64,000 nucleotides of DNA from Legionella cherrii (GCF_900635815.1 NZ_LR134173.1:2450001-2514000); one strand, 5' to 3'; positions 37,272 to 47,875 are shown, counted from the stretch's first letter. Made by a program: numbers and translations. Notes: generated by a model not told the origin, from the sequence alone.

Positions 37272-37361
37272 TTGTAGGGTGAATCTTACAGAAAAGCTTA
37301 GGTAATTATTAGATTAAGAGTATATCATATAGTTTTTCAATTTCTGACATCTGAGGCTTTG

Positions 37362-38093
37362 ATGGATTTTATTGATGTTATTGCGAGTTTAATCGTTTTA
37401 ATCATATTAGAAATTGTTTTAGGAATAGATAACTTGGTTATTTTGTCCATTTTATCTGAAAGACTACCTCCAGAACAGAGAAAAAAAGCGAGACGTTGGG
37501 GGCTAACCCTCTCCTGGGTAATGCGGTTGCTCTTACTTGCGATTGCGGTGGATTTGATCAAATTAACTAAGCCCTTGCTGACAATCAATCAGCTTTCTTT
37601 CTCTGCACGTGATTTGTTTCTCATGTTAGGTGGTGCTTTTTTAATTTGGAAAGCTACCGATGAAATTCACCAGGATGTCACGGAAGATGGCGTATTAGTA
37701 AGTGAAAATAAAAAACATCCATTTAAAGCATCTTTCAGGATGGTTATTTTGCAGATTGTAATAATGGATATTATCTTTTCTCTCGATAGTGTCTTAACCG
37801 CCGTCGGCTTGACCTCTCGATTTTGGGTCATGGCTCTGGCAATTACTTGTGCCATTTTCATTATGATTTTTGCAAGCGAAATGGTTAGTGCATTTATTAA
37901 ACAACACCCGACGATTAAAATGCTTGCTTTAAGTTATTTAATTCTAATTGGCATGGTATTAGTTGCTGATGGATTTTCTTTTCATATACCTCGAGGATAT
38001 ATCTATTTCGCTATGGGTTTTTCCCTATCAGTTGAGTCCCTTAATTTATTGAAGCGGTCACGAAAAAAAAGTAAACGGAAATCTGGAAATTAA
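37362..38093 (+). CDS. TerC family inner-membrane protein
   Basis: A 243-residue polytopic protein of the TerC/UPF0053 family with about seven membrane segments and the conserved acidic motifs EIVLGIDNLVIL and IIMDIIFSLDSVLTA. TerC proteins help metalate or export manganese-dependent proteins and are linked to tellurite and envelope stress responses. ATG 37362 is preferred over TTG 37359; TGAGG precedes it. hemJ starts three bases after its stop. Confidence 0.9.
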   Translation: MDFIDVIASLIVLIILEIVLGIDNLVILSILSERLPPEQRKKARRWGLTLSWVMRLLLLAIAVDLIKLTKPLLTINQLSFSARDLFLMLGGAFLIWKATDEIHQDVTEDGVLVSENKKHPFKASFRMVILQIVIMDIIFSLDSVLTAVGLTSRFWVMALAITCAIFIMIFASEMVSAFIKQHPTIKMLALSYLILIGMVLVADGFSFHIPRGYIYFAMGFSLSVESLNLLKRSRKKSKRKSGN

Positions 38094-38095
38094 TT

Positions 38096-38515
38096 ATGTT
38101 ATATATTAAAGCGTTTCATATTATTGCGATGGTTGCATGGTTTGCTGGATTATTTTACTTGCCGAGATTATTTGTTTATCACGCGGATACTCATGACCAG
38201 ACAAGTATTATCCGTTTTAAAATAATGGAAAAAAGATTGTACTATGGAATCACCTGGCCTGCAGCGCTACTGACCACTGTATTGGGATTATTGCTGCTCA
38301 GTTACAACCCTGCTTATTACCTTAAGGCAGGTTGGCTGCATGCTAAATTGAGCCTTGTTGTTCTTTTATGGGTTTACCACCTGCTGTGCGGGCATTATTT
38401 AAAAACATTTGCTCAAAATAAAAATCAAAAAAGCGCTCGTTTTTTTCGCATTTATAACGAAATACCAACGTTATTCTTAATAGCAATCGTGTTATTGGTT
38501 GTAGTTAAGCCGTAA
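38096..38515 (+). CDS. hemJ: Protoporphyrinogen IX oxidase HemJ
   Basis: A 139-residue four-helix membrane protein of the HemJ (UPF0093) family. The conserved histidine in FHIIAMVAWFAGLFYLPRLF (helix 1) and the lysine in HAKLSLV (helix 3) are present; these are essential in the family. It oxidises protoporphyrinogen IX to protoporphyrin IX in heme synthesis. Its neighbour across the rubredoxin remnant is hemL, an earlier enzyme of the same pathway. Confidence 0.93.
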   Translation: MLYIKAFHIIAMVAWFAGLFYLPRLFVYHADTHDQTSIIRFKIMEKRLYYGITWPAALLTTVLGLLLLSYNPAYYLKAGWLHAKLSLVVLLWVYHLLCGHYLKTFAQNKNQKSARFFRIYNEIPTLFLIAIVLLVVVKP

Positions 38516-38550
38516 CTTCAGTGTTGATGGAAATCATAATGTGTTTGCTT

Positions 38551-38578
38551 AGCCCGGGTTAGTTGCGGAATCCGGGCT
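38551..38578. repeat. AGCCCGGG palindrome, dispersed hairpin repeat
   Basis: AGCCCGGGTTAG-TTGC-GGAATCCGGGCT folds into a stem of about 12 bp and matches the copy at 16127-16151. It lies between the convergent hemJ and rubredoxin genes and may terminate either transcript. Confidence 0.6.
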
Positions 38579-38607
38579 ACATACTTCGTTTGCGATGGCT
38601 TATGGTC

Positions 38608-38783
38608 TTATTCCATTTCCACCATGTCAAAATCTTCTTTTCCGGCACCACAATCTGGACAAAACCAATTTTCTGGCACATCTTCCCAACGTGTACCTGG
38701 TTCAATTCCATCTTCAGGCCATCCTTCAGCTTCATCATAGATAAAACCACAGATAACACAAATATATTTTTATACTCTTGCAT
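38608..38783 (-). pseudogene. rubA: Rubredoxin, frameshifted by one missing base
   Basis: Reading left from ATG 38783 gives MQEYK and then leaves frame; the next frame supplies [15 protein letters not shown] through [19 protein letters not shown] to a stop at 38608. Together these make a complete 58-residue rubredoxin with the four iron-binding cysteines (9, 12, 42, 45). The span is 176 bases, one short of the 177 required. The missing base lies in a run of five T (five A on the coding strand) near 38767-38771, where six are needed. Without it, a TAA directly precedes the rubredoxin frame, so no other start rescues it. It could be a real loss or a homopolymer sequencing error. Rubredoxin carries electrons to oxygen- or alkane-reducing enzymes. 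Confidence 0.85.
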
Positions 38784-38908
38784 GATAGTACTCATTATAA
38801 AAGGGCGTAATTTAGCTATTGTGGAACCCAATGTAAAGATCAACCTCTTTTTTTTGCCAATTTTTCGCAATGTCTGTAATATTATATCGCAAAATTATGG
38901 AGATTTTT

Positions 38909-40195
38909 ATGACGCGTTCAACAGATTTATTTCATCAAGCCCAAGCACTGATTCCTGGTGGGGTTAATTCACCTGTACGAGCTTTTAAAGGGGTTGGTGG
39001 TGATCCTATCTTTTTTAAACAAGGTAAGGGGGCATACCTTGTCGATGTAGATAATAATGAATACATTGATTACGTTGGATCTTGGGGACCATTAATCCTT
39101 GGTCATTGTCACCCGGCTGTGATTGAAGCCGTAAATAAGGTGCTTCATAGCGGTATGAGTTTTGGAGCACCTACAGAACTTGAAGTACAATTAGCTGAAA
39201 AAATTATCTCTTTAATTCCTTCAATTGAAAAAGTACGGATGGTGAATTCTGGTACTGAAGCCACGATGACTGCTATTCGGTTGGCCCGTGGTGTCACCCA
39301 GAAAAATAAATTCATAAAATTTAATGGTTGTTATCATGGACACAGCGATAGTTTACTGGTCAAAGCGGGTTCTGGTCTGCTTACCTTAGGCATTCCCTCA
39401 ACCCCTGGAATTCCACAAAGTGTCACAGAACATACTTTAACCGCCAATTTTAATGATCTCGATCAAACCGCACAATTATTTGAAAAATTTCCTGACGACA
39501 TCGCCGCAGTCATTTTAGAACCTGTTGCGGGAAATATGGGTTTCGTTTTGCCTGATTTAAAATTTTTGCAGGGATTGCGCCAATTATGTGATCAATATAA
39601 CGCCTTATTGATTTTCGATGAAGTCATGACTGGTTTTAGAGTGGGGTTAACTGGAGCTCAAGGCGTATTCGGAATCACTCCTGATATTACTACCTTAGGT
39701 AAAGTTATTGGTGGGGGCATGCCCGTCGGTGCTTTAGGTGGAAGAGCAGAAATAATGTCCTTTCTAGCGCCTGAGGGCCCAGTTTATCAAGCAGGGACAC
39801 TTTCTGGAAATCCATTAGCTATGGCCGCTGGTCTTGCAACTTTATCTGAAATCGAAAAAGCTGGTTTTTTTGATTCGTTAAGTCAGTCTACAAAAGCTTT
39901 AACCCAAGCTTTAGCCTCGGTTGCTGAAACATTAAATATTCCATTTTTTACTGCTTCATTAGGTGGAATGTTTGGTTTTTGTTTTACAGAAAAGACTCGC
40001 ATTGCAGATTATGCTGACATCGCCGCATCTGATGAAATTTTATTCAAAAAGTTTTATCATGGAATGTTAGGAAAAGGCGTTTATTTTGCTCCCTCTATGT
40101 ATGAAGCTGGATTTGTTTCCAGCGCCCATGGAGAACATGAAATTATTAAAACGCAAATGGCTGCAGAAGAAGTTTTGAGCCAATTGAAAAAATAA
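38909..40195 (+). CDS. hemL: Glutamate-1-semialdehyde 2,1-aminomutase
   Basis: A 428-residue class III aminotransferase-fold enzyme making 5-aminolevulinate for heme. The pyridoxal-phosphate lysine is Lys265 in [12 protein letters not shown], and [10 protein letters not shown] and [10 protein letters not shown] are family motifs. The frame is open from 38870, but ATG 38909 has GGAG six bases upstream and the right N-terminus ([11 protein letters not shown]). It is divergent from the broken rubredoxin gene. Confidence 0.96.
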   Translation: MTRSTDLFHQAQALIPGGVNSPVRAFKGVGGDPIFFKQGKGAYLVDVDNNEYIDYVGSWGPLILGHCHPAVIEAVNKVLHSGMSFGAPTELEVQLAEKIISLIPSIEKVRMVNSGTEATMTAIRLARGVTQKNKFIKFNGCYHGHSDSLLVKAGSGLLTLGIPSTPGIPQSVTEHTLTANFNDLDQTAQLFEKFPDDIAAVILEPVAGNMGFVLPDLKFLQGLRQLCDQYNALLIFDEVMTGFRVGLTGAQGVFGITPDITTLGKVIGGGMPVGALGGRAEIMSFLAPEGPVYQAGTLSGNPLAMAAGLATLSEIEKAGFFDSLSQSTKALTQALASVAETLNIPFFTASLGGMFGFCFTEKTRIADYADIAASDEILFKKFYHGMLGKGVYFAPSMYEAGFVSSAHGEHEIIKTQMAAEEVLSQLKK

Positions 40196-40209
40196 ACAAA
40201 CTCCTACTC

Positions 40210-40285
40210 CATCTCGAGTCAATCAAGGTTTCTCCCTGCCATATTATTATATTTCAGGGGGAAAATTCTTGCCGTGCTCGAGATG
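40210..40285. repeat. Long imperfect hairpin after hemL
   Basis: CATCTCGAG (40210-40218) and CTCGAGATG (40277-40285) are perfect inverted ends; inside, CAAG/CTTG and TCCCTG/CAGGGG continue the stem towards an AT-rich loop near 40238-40253. The whole 76-base segment can fold as one interrupted stem. It could be a terminator-like structure, a repeat or a small RNA; no other copy is seen in the window. Confidence 0.45.
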
Positions 40286-40404
40286 ATATGGGCTGTAAAT
40301 AGGATCGATATAACGATAAAAAAATAAATTTTTAAAGGTACTAGACAGTAATTTTTCCACATGTCATATTCAGAGTGGGTCTTGAATTAACAAGGAAGGC
40401 TATA

Positions 40405-41928
40405 ATGTCGGGAATGACAAAAAAGGAATTCATCAAATCAATGCCACAGGGAATTATCCCTCTTTTCTTTATTCAAATAGTCTCCACTTTAAGTTTTAGC
40501 GTTCTTTACTCTACGCTCGTTTTGTACATGAAAGGGAAGTTGGGGCTGCAAACCAACACTGCGAACAGTATTATGGGAGTATTTATTGCATTCAATTATG
40601 GCTTACACTTGCTTGGTGGCTTTTGGGGTGGACGCTTGCTTTCTAATCGCGCATTGTTTTGTGCAGGAATGGTGGCACAAATTATAGGTTGTATCTTATT
40701 ATCATTTGGTGATATCTCATTCCTTTATTATGGCTTGGCAGCTTTTTTAACTGGGTCAGGTTTAAATGTAACCTGTTTAAATTGCATGTTAACCCAACGT
40801 TTTTCCCCAGAAGACACTCGTCGAGAGGGCGCTTTTCTCATGAATTATGCGGGAATGAATATTGGCTTTTTTGTAGGTTTTAGCTTGAGTGGCGTATTTC
40901 AGCTCACTCAGAATTACGAACGACTTTTTTTAATGAGCAGTTTAGGAAATTTAATTGCTTTGATCATCTGCTTGTATTGTTGGCATCAGTTATCAGACAG
41001 GGAAACAATTTTTTCTCAAAAAGATAAGCCTTCTCAAAAAAGAGCCGCTCTTTTGGGATGTGCTTTAATTATTGTACTGCCTTTCATGTTGAGTGAGTTG
41101 TTGCATTATGCTGACTGGGCTAAAAAGTTAGTCCTTGTAACTGGCGCGCTAATGATTGGTATTATTTTATATTTAGCAAAACAACAACCAACAAAAGAAG
41201 CCAGAGATAAAATCATTGCTTTTGCCGTGCTTATGATTGTCGGAACCGTTTTTTGGATGCTTTATCAAATAGCTCCTATGGGGCTTACTGTCTTCATTGA
41301 TCATAATGTCCAAAGAGAATATGCGAGTTGGATTATTCCACCACAATGGTTTCAAAATATAAATACTGTAGCTATAGTTATTGGTGGTCCATTATTAGGC
41401 GTGTTATTGCATAAAATGCGCAGGAACGGTGTGCAGATTAATATTCCTACTCAGTTTGCGCTGGCATTGCTCTTTATTGGAATGGCTTTTGTTATATTGC
41501 CTATTGGTATCTCGTACGCTAATTATGAAGGGCTAGTGAATCCGGGTTGGATTATTATTAGTTATATCTTACAAAGTATAGGTGAGCTTTTAATATCCCC
41601 AATTGGTTATGCTATGATAGGGTATTTGGCTCCATCATCATTACAGGGTGTAATGATGGGCATGTGGATGCTCAATACAGGTGTTGGTGCAACTTTGTCT
41701 AGCTACAGTTCTAACTTGATGATTGAAGGGCAAGACAGTAGTTCACCTTTAGTGACTAATAGTGGTTATAGTCATGTATTTTTAATGCTAGGGTTATTTG
41801 CAATTGGTGCTTCAATTGTACTTTTTATCATTGTACCTAAGCTGAGAGAGTTAATTCAGGAAAAAAAGTCAACTGAAGTACAAGAAGCCAAAGGAATGGC
41901 TACGAATCGAGTGGTTGTATGTGAGTAA
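40405..41928 (+). CDS. POT family proton-dependent peptide transporter
   Basis: A 507-residue MFS-fold transporter of the PTR/POT family (DtpA-like) with about 12-14 membrane segments. The family regions FNYGLHLLGGFWGGRL and FLMNYAGMNIGFFVG are present. It would import di- and tripeptides with protons. The frame opens at 40375, but ATG 40405 has AAGGAAGG six bases upstream. The end overlaps the start of the mnmC remnant. The cytoplasmic tail is Lys/Glu-rich. Confidence 0.9.
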   Translation: MSGMTKKEFIKSMPQGIIPLFFIQIVSTLSFSVLYSTLVLYMKGKLGLQTNTANSIMGVFIAFNYGLHLLGGFWGGRLLSNRALFCAGMVAQIIGCILLSFGDISFLYYGLAAFLTGSGLNVTCLNCMLTQRFSPEDTRREGAFLMNYAGMNIGFFVGFSLSGVFQLTQNYERLFLMSSLGNLIALIICLYCWHQLSDRETIFSQKDKPSQKRAALLGCALIIVLPFMLSELLHYADWAKKLVLVTGALMIGIILYLAKQQPTKEARDKIIAFAVLMIVGTVFWMLYQIAPMGLTVFIDHNVQREYASWIIPPQWFQNINTVAIVIGGPLLGVLLHKMRRNGVQINIPTQFALALLFIGMAFVILPIGISYANYEGLVNPGWIIISYILQSIGELLISPIGYAMIGYLAPSSLQGVMMGMWMLNTGVGATLSSYSSNLMIEGQDSSSPLVTNSGYSHVFLMLGLFAIGASIVLFIIVPKLRELIQEKKSTEVQEAKGMATNRVVVCE

Positions 41929-43933
41929 TTTTTTTGTACCGATTAATAAGGCAGAGTTGGATTGGCATGGTACTCTGCCTTTTTCAACACAATATGATGA
42001 TGTGTACCATTCTTCTGAAGGCGGAATGCATCAATCCCGCCATGTCTTTATTGATGGAAATGATCTAATCAAGCGTTGGCGATCATTTTCTAATGATAAG
42101 CCACAAAGATTTACCATTGCAGAGACTGGTTTTGGAACCGGTTTAAATTTTCTTGTAAGTTGGAGTTTGTGGGAACACTATGCGCCCGAATCCTGTCAAT
42201 TGCATTTCATTTCATGTGAAAAACATCCTTTATCACTTAGTGATTTAAAGCGAAGCCTTGCTTTCTGGCCGCAATTGGAAAAGCAGGCTCAACAACTGAT
42301 AGCCAGTTATCCGGTATTGACACCTGGATATCATCATCTGTCATTTTGCGAGGGCAAAGTGACCTTAACATTGATGCTTGGAGAGGCTTTGGAATGCTAT
42401 GAACAGCTGTTAATTTGTGGGGAATCCTCACTTGAAAGGCAGCTTCGAACAGCTTTTGTCGATGCCTGGTTTTTAGACGGTTTTGCTCCCTCTAAAAATA
42501 CAAGTATGTGGTCTGATGCGCTCATTAAAACAATTGCCATGTTATCTAATGAGCACACTACCTTAGCTACGTATACTGCTGCAGGTTCTGTTAAAACCAA
42601 TTTGATCGAAAATGGGTTTGTTGTTGAAAAAAGAAAAGGCTTCGGACGAAAACGGCATATGCTTTGTGCTCGTTTTGCTCAAAACCCAATACACAAAGCA
42701 GCAAAAACGCCATACGCCATGGCATGTTAGTGCTCCTGAACGGTATTCCAGTAAATCAGCTGTTATTTTAGGAGCAGGATTGGCCGGCTGTTTTACCGCA
42801 TACACACTTAATAAAAGAGGGTGGAAAGTTACACTTATTGATGAATTAGGTCAGGTAGGTCATGGTGGATCAGCGAATCAGCAAGCCGTCTTATTCCCTA
42901 AACTCTCTGCTTACAATTCACCTTTGACGCAGTTTATGTTATCCGCATTTTTGTATGCTGCACGAGCTTATCAACGCATTTTAAATCAGGCCAAGATAGG
43001 TGAATTATGTGGTTCTTTGTTACTTGCATACTCAGACAAAGAAAAGGCGGCACAGTCCAGTTTACATTCTTGGCTGGCTCATTATCCAGAGTTGGGTTCA
43101 TTAGTTGATATACAACATGCTTCTGAGTTAGCTGGATTGTTGTTAGATAAGCCTGGATTGTATATTCCTTTATCAGGATGGATAAATTCTCCGGAATTAT
43201 GCCAGTTTTTTAATTAATCGAGAAGGCATTTCTTTGCTAACCAATACTTCAATAAAACAATTAGCTTTTGATAAACGATGGATAGTGAATGATTTAGACA
43301 CTGAAGTACTCATTTTAGCTAATGGGTATAAAATTAATTCATTTAAACAAACGGAGCATCTACCTGTTAAGCCTATACGGGGCCAGATGACAGCAATTCC
43401 CATCAACGGATCAAAGTGCGTCTTTAAAACTACCTATATGTGGTGATGGTCATGTTCTTCCTGCTCTTAATGGTATGCATCAATTAGGTGCCACTTATGA
43501 GTTAAAATCTGCAGAATCTCAAATTAAATCTCAGGATGATAGGATTAATTTAGCAAAGCTGAAGCAACTGGCTCCAGAAATTATATGGTCTGATGAGGTA
43601 AGCAATCATTGGGCTGGAGTTAGAGCATCAACTCCGGATTATCTTCCTTTGGTTGGTAAAATTGCTGATGCTGAACAGTTTTTACATCAATTTGCACAAT
43701 TGGAAACGAATGCAAAACGTTGGATAGCGCAGAGTGGACCTTATTATCCTGGGCTTTATGCCTGTGCTGGATTCGGTTCCCGCGGTCTTACAACCATTCC
43801 TTTATGTGCGGAATGGCTGGCGTCGGTAATTAATAATGAAATAAGTTGTTTACCCAGAAATTTGCAACAGGCTTTATCACCCGCACGTTTTTTGCGAAAA
43901 AATATAATTCGTGGAGCTATTAAAATCGATTGA
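41921..43933 (+). pseudogene. mnmC: Bifunctional tRNA mnm5U methyltransferase/oxidase MnmC, broken in three places
   Basis: Intact MnmC of about 660 residues joins a SAM-dependent methyltransferase to an FAD oxidase and finishes mnm5(s2)U34 in tRNA. All parts are here but in three frames. The methyltransferase half (ETGFGTGLNF, DAWFLDGFAPSKN) runs to about 42706. A tandem copy of ACGCCAT at 42707-42720 shifts the frame by +1. The FAD part (AVILGAGLAGCFTAYTL) ends at an extra T in the six-T run 43206-43211. A further part ends at an extra A near 43413, after which the last frame carries ASTPDYLPLVGK and FGSRGLTTIPL. Removing seven, one and one bases restores a continuous MnmC. Confidence 0.88.
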
Positions 43934-44076
43934 GATGAGATTCTCATTAGAGCATAATAATAAACCTGTAGTCCTCGTCATCTTTTGCTATCGAGATAAC
44001 GACAAGAAACCAGGGTTTCACTAGTTGCAACCAGACTACGGTAGTTCATATATTTAAGATCAAGGAGTGACAATTA

Positions 44077-44961
44077 ATGGCTGGTTCCATGGGCAAAGCC
44101 TTCAAACAGACAATCAAAGAAAATCAACCCTTACCTGTATTGGGTGCCATCAATGCTTATTCTGCTATGCTCGCGCAATGTGCTGGAGCTCAGGCAATCT
44201 ATCTTTCAGGAGCTGGTGTTGCAAATGCCTCTTATGGCATCCCCGATCTTGGCATGACCAATTTATCGCAAGTGCTCGAAGATGCACGAAGAATTACCGA
44301 AGCCTGTTCTCTTCCTCTTTTGGTTGACGTAGATACTGGATGGGGGCATGCATTTAATATAGCCAGAACAGTAAAGCTGATGGAAAAGACAGGGGTTGCC
44401 GCCATACATATTGAAGATCAAGTATTGGCAAAACGATGTGGACACAGACCCAATAAAGCCATTGTATCCATGAAAGAAATGGGGGATCGAATTAAATCTG
44501 CAGTTGATGCACGCCAAGATCCTGATTTTGTCATTATGGCAAGAACAGACGCCTATGCTGTTGAAGGCATGAATGCAGCGATCGAACGAGCTTTGCTTTG
44601 TATTGAATTGGGAGCTGACATGATATTTCCTGAGGCTATGACTCGCCTCGATGAATATCAAAGATTCACGAAGGCAGTTCCTGTGCCAGTGTTGGCGAAT
44701 ATAACGGAGTTTGGTAAAACTCCTCTATTTAGTCGGGAAGAACTCAAACAAGTTGGTGTATCACTGATTTTATATCCTTTAAGTGCATTCAGAGCAATGT
44801 CTCAAGCTGCTTTAAACACTTACAGGACAATTCTTCAAGATGGAACGCAAAAAAACATATTGGACAAAATGCAAACTCGAGAAGAATTATACGAAGTACT
44901 TGGTTATTATCAATACGAACAAAAACTAGACCAATTGATGGAGGAAGACAATGAGTGTTAA
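44077..44961 (+). CDS. prpB: 2-methylisocitrate lyase PrpB
   Basis: A 294-residue isocitrate lyase/PEP mutase superfamily enzyme. The catalytic KRCGH (119-123) with Cys121, DVDTGWG (metal/phosphate) and IEDQ are present. It splits 2-methylisocitrate to pyruvate and succinate, the last step of the methylcitrate cycle for propionate. A strong AAGGAG precedes the ATG. prpC starts 11 bases before its stop. No PrpR regulator is seen nearby. Confidence 0.95.
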   Translation: MAGSMGKAFKQTIKENQPLPVLGAINAYSAMLAQCAGAQAIYLSGAGVANASYGIPDLGMTNLSQVLEDARRITEACSLPLLVDVDTGWGHAFNIARTVKLMEKTGVAAIHIEDQVLAKRCGHRPNKAIVSMKEMGDRIKSAVDARQDPDFVIMARTDAYAVEGMNAAIERALLCIELGADMIFPEAMTRLDEYQRFTKAVPVPVLANITEFGKTPLFSREELKQVGVSLILYPLSAFRAMSQAALNTYRTILQDGTQKNILDKMQTREELYEVLGYYQYEQKLDQLMEEDNEC

Positions 44962-46070
44962 AAGCGGCGGTTTAGCCGGTGTTGTTGCAGGACAATCAGC
45001 AATTTGTACAGTTGGACTAGCAGGTAAGGGTTTAAATTATAGAGGCTACTCAATTGATGATTTAGCAGAATATGCCACCTTTGAGGAAGTAGCCTATTTG
45101 TTACTCTATGGAAAACTGCCTACTCAAAAACAATTGGATGAATATACAAAAAAACTGACTCAGTTAAGAACATTACCAGAAGGTTTAAAAAACAGTTCTT
45201 AAATTAATTCCTAAAAACACTCATCCCATGGATGTGTTGCGAACTGGATGTTCCTTTTTGGGAACAATTGAACCTGAAGATGATTTTTCTCAGCAAAATC
45301 ATATTGCAGATCGTTTGTTGGCTTTATTTCCAGGAATGATGTGCTACTGGTATGCATGGCATTTCCATAATAAAGAAATATCTGGTTTAAGTGAGGAAGA
45401 AACAACTGGAGCTCATTTTCTTGCTCTATTACATGGAAGAAAACCGAGCAAACTAGAAGCTCAGATGATGAACGTATCCCTAATTTTATATGCTGAGCAT
45501 GAGTTTAACGCCTCTACCTTTGCTGCGCGAGTTACTGCTGCAACGCTTGCTGATTTTTATTCTGCAATTACGAGTGCAATTGGTACATTACGTGGTCCTT
45601 TACATGGTGGTGCTAATGAAGCGGCAATGGAGCTTATAGGACGTTTCACAAGTCCTGATCAAGCCGAAACTGAATTGAAGAAAATGTTGCTTAATAAAGC
45701 GCTCATCATGGGATTTGGACATCGTGTATATACAACGAGTGATCCTCGCTCTGACATTATTAAAAAATGGTCATTTCGCTTAGGCGAGGAAAAAGGAGAC
45801 CTTCTTTTATATCATGTTTCTGAACGTATTGAAGAAGTGATGTGGAATGAAAAGAAATTATTTCCGAATCTGGATTTTTATAGTGCTTCAGCATACCACT
45901 ATTGTGGCATACCAACATTCTTGTTCACTCCTATTTTTGTGATGTCACGTATTACAGGATGGTCAGCACATGTGTTTGAACAAAGAGCAAATAATAAATT
46001 AATAAGACCCACTTCTGAATATACTGGACCTGAGCCACAGAAGTTTCGTCCTATTGAATCGAGAGGATAA
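44951..46070 (+). pseudogene. prpC: 2-methylcitrate synthase PrpC, one-base frameshift
   Basis: The first 83 residues (start GLAGVVAGQSAICTVG, then GLNYRGYSIDDLAEYATFEEVA) and the following 280 residues (catalytic GALHGG-like GPLHGGANEA, GFGHRVYTTSDPRS, SASAYHYCGIPTF) together make one complete citrate-synthase-family protein of about 372 residues. They are in different frames. The change falls at a six-A run near 45187-45192 (GGTTTAAAAAACAG), where five A would give LKTVLKLIPKNTHPMDVLRT. As written, translation stops at 45202. If real, the methylcitrate cycle is blocked at its entry step; a one-base sequencing error is equally possible. Confidence 0.88.
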
Positions 46071-46154
46071 TGCGAAATCCATGCGTCAATTGTAGCCTGG
46101 ATGTAGTTGGGCAAAAACTATTAAGTTAGGAATTTTCCTGCTCCTCTCTCCCCG

Positions 46155-46229
46155 TTATCCCGAGCGTTGTAAGGGATCTCCTATTAGTAACCACTGTGCC
46201 ATAGCGTGGGAGATCCCTCTCGGGATGAC
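46155..46229. repeat. Dispersed palindromic repeat, copy 3
   Basis: TTATCCCGAG at 46155 and CTCGGGATGA at 46219 are inverted ends, and GGGATCTCC/GGAGATCCC is an inner inverted pair. It lies in the 225-base prpC-prpD gap, which otherwise has no gene. GC-rich runs of CTCTCTCCCC and GGAGAGGGG flank it. Confidence 0.7.
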
Positions 46230-46295
46230 GCGGGTAGTAGAGGAGAGGGGATTACTTAGCTGATAAGGAAACATTATTTATACACAGAGGTTATT

Positions 46296-47744
46296 ATGCA
46301 CAGTTATGTTGAAGATAATATTAAGCCTGATTACGATCAGGTCATGATTGATATTGCTGATTATGTATTAAACAAGAAAATTGATAGTGCTTTAGCATAT
46401 GAGACAGCACGTCTATGCCTTATGGATACATTGGGGTGTGGGATTTTGGCATTAAATTTCCCTGAATGCACCAAACTTTTAGGCCCAATTGTTCCCGGTG
46501 CTACGCTCGCTGGTGGGGCTCGGGTTCCTGGTACTGCATATGAGTTAGATCCAGTACAAGCTGCTTTTAATATTGGTGCTATGATTCGTTGGCTTGATTT
46601 CAATGATACCTGGCTTGCAGCTGAATGGGGGCATCCTTCTGATAATTTAGGCGCGATCCTTGCTGTTGCAGATTATATGTGTCGACAAAATTGCTCCAAG
46701 GGTAAACCCCCAATTTTAATGCAAGACGTACTTACTGCGATGATTAAGGCACATGAAATTCAAGGTTGCCTCGCTCTTGAAAACAGTTTTAATCGAGTGG
46801 GATTAGATCATGTCTTTTTGGTCAAAATTGCCAGTGCAGCTGTTGCTGCTCAATTGTTTGGTGCCGATAGAGACACGATGTTAAGAACCTTGTCCCAAGT
46901 TTTTGTCGATGGTCAAAGTCTGCGAACCTATAGACATGCTCCGAATGCCGGTTCTAGAAAGTCATGGGCTGCAGGGGATGCAACATCCAGGGCAGTTCGA
47001 TTGGCATTAATTGCTAAAGCCGGGGAAATGGGTTATCCCAGTGCGTTAAGTGCCCCCAAATGGGGTTTTTATGATGTTCTTTTTGAAAAGAACGTATTTA
47101 AATTTCAACGTCAGTATGGCAGCTATGTTATGGAAAATGTTTTATTTAAGTTATCCTATCCCGCTGAATTCCATGCACAAACCGCCGTTGAGTGTGCAGT
47201 GATGTTACATCCAATAGTGCAACAACGATTCAATGATATCGCTCGAATTGATTTAGTAACCCATGAGTCGGCGATTCGAATTATTAGTAAGCAGGGGGCT
47301 TTGCATAATCCAGCAGATCGAGATCATTGTTTACAATACATGGTTGCTATAGGTTTATTATTTGGCGATTTAAAGGCCGAGCATTATGAAGACGATATCG
47401 CCGCCGATCCACGTATCGATGCATTGCGCGCCAAGATGCATGTCACTGAGAATGAGCGTTTTTCAAGGGATTACCTTGATCCAGAAAAGCGTTCTATTGC
47501 AAACAGTATTAAGATATTTTTTAATGATGGCACCGAAAGTGATTTGATTACAGTGGAATATCCAATTGGCCACAAACGTAGACGTGAAGAAGGTATTCCA
47601 GTTTTGTTATCCAAATTTAAAACGAATTTAAGCACGCAGTTTCCAGCAGATCGCGTTGACCGTATCATGCACGTAATGAGTGATACAAATACACTGGCCA
47701 CAATGAAAGTAGAAGATTTTATGCAGCTATGGGTTGTCTCCTAG
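46296..47744 (+). CDS. prpD: 2-methylcitrate dehydratase PrpD
   Basis: A 482-residue member of the MmgE/PrpD family, with [25 protein letters not shown] and [18 protein letters not shown] as recognised segments. It dehydrates 2-methylcitrate to 2-methyl-cis-aconitate. It lies downstream of prpB and prpC but is separated by a repeat-bearing gap of 225 bases. There is no acnD/prpF, so PrpD is the dehydratase of choice here. Confidence 0.95.
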   Translation: MHSYVEDNIKPDYDQVMIDIADYVLNKKIDSALAYETARLCLMDTLGCGILALNFPECTKLLGPIVPGATLAGGARVPGTAYELDPVQAAFNIGAMIRWLDFNDTWLAAEWGHPSDNLGAILAVADYMCRQNCSKGKPPILMQDVLTAMIKAHEIQGCLALENSFNRVGLDHVFLVKIASAAVAAQLFGADRDTMLRTLSQVFVDGQSLRTYRHAPNAGSRKSWAAGDATSRAVRLALIAKAGEMGYPSALSAPKWGFYDVLFEKNVFKFQRQYGSYVMENVLFKLSYPAEFHAQTAVECAVMLHPIVQQRFNDIARIDLVTHESAIRIISKQGALHNPADRDHCLQYMVAIGLLFGDLKAEHYEDDIAADPRIDALRAKMHVTENERFSRDYLDPEKRSIANSIKIFFNDGTESDLITVEYPIGHKRRREEGIPVLLSKFKTNLSTQFPADRVDRIMHVMSDTNTLATMKVEDFMQLWVVS

Positions 47745-47762
47745 TCTTTAAGAAGTGTATTC

Positions 47763-47800
47763 AACCTCGGGGTTATTAATATCCCGAGGTTCTTGTTCCT
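47763..47800 (+). terminator. Terminator after prpD
   Basis: AACCTCGGG and CCCGAGGTT form a perfect 9-bp stem with an 11-base AT-rich loop, followed by CTTGTTCCT. It lies 19 bases after the prpD stop. Confidence 0.7.
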
Positions 47801-47875
47801 AATAGCTTAACTTTGCTTATCCCAATTAAATGTATATAATTTGATCAGGTATCCGATGATTGTCAGGGAGAGGCG

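Noticed and set aside
38577..38870. 97-residue reverse ORF between hemJ and hemL
   Set aside because: It covers the rubredoxin region in the wrong frame; the correct frame gives four rubredoxin cysteines, so this ORF is a product of the frameshift.
42612..43446. Separate small genes after the mnmC methyltransferase part
   Set aside because: Each piece continues the MnmC oxidase domain in the next frame and joins precisely when small indels are removed, so they are fragments of one gene.
44067..44327. Plus-strand ORF and reverse ORF (44263-44661) at prpB
   Set aside because: Both lie in alternative frames of prpB, which has an intact catalytic site and length.
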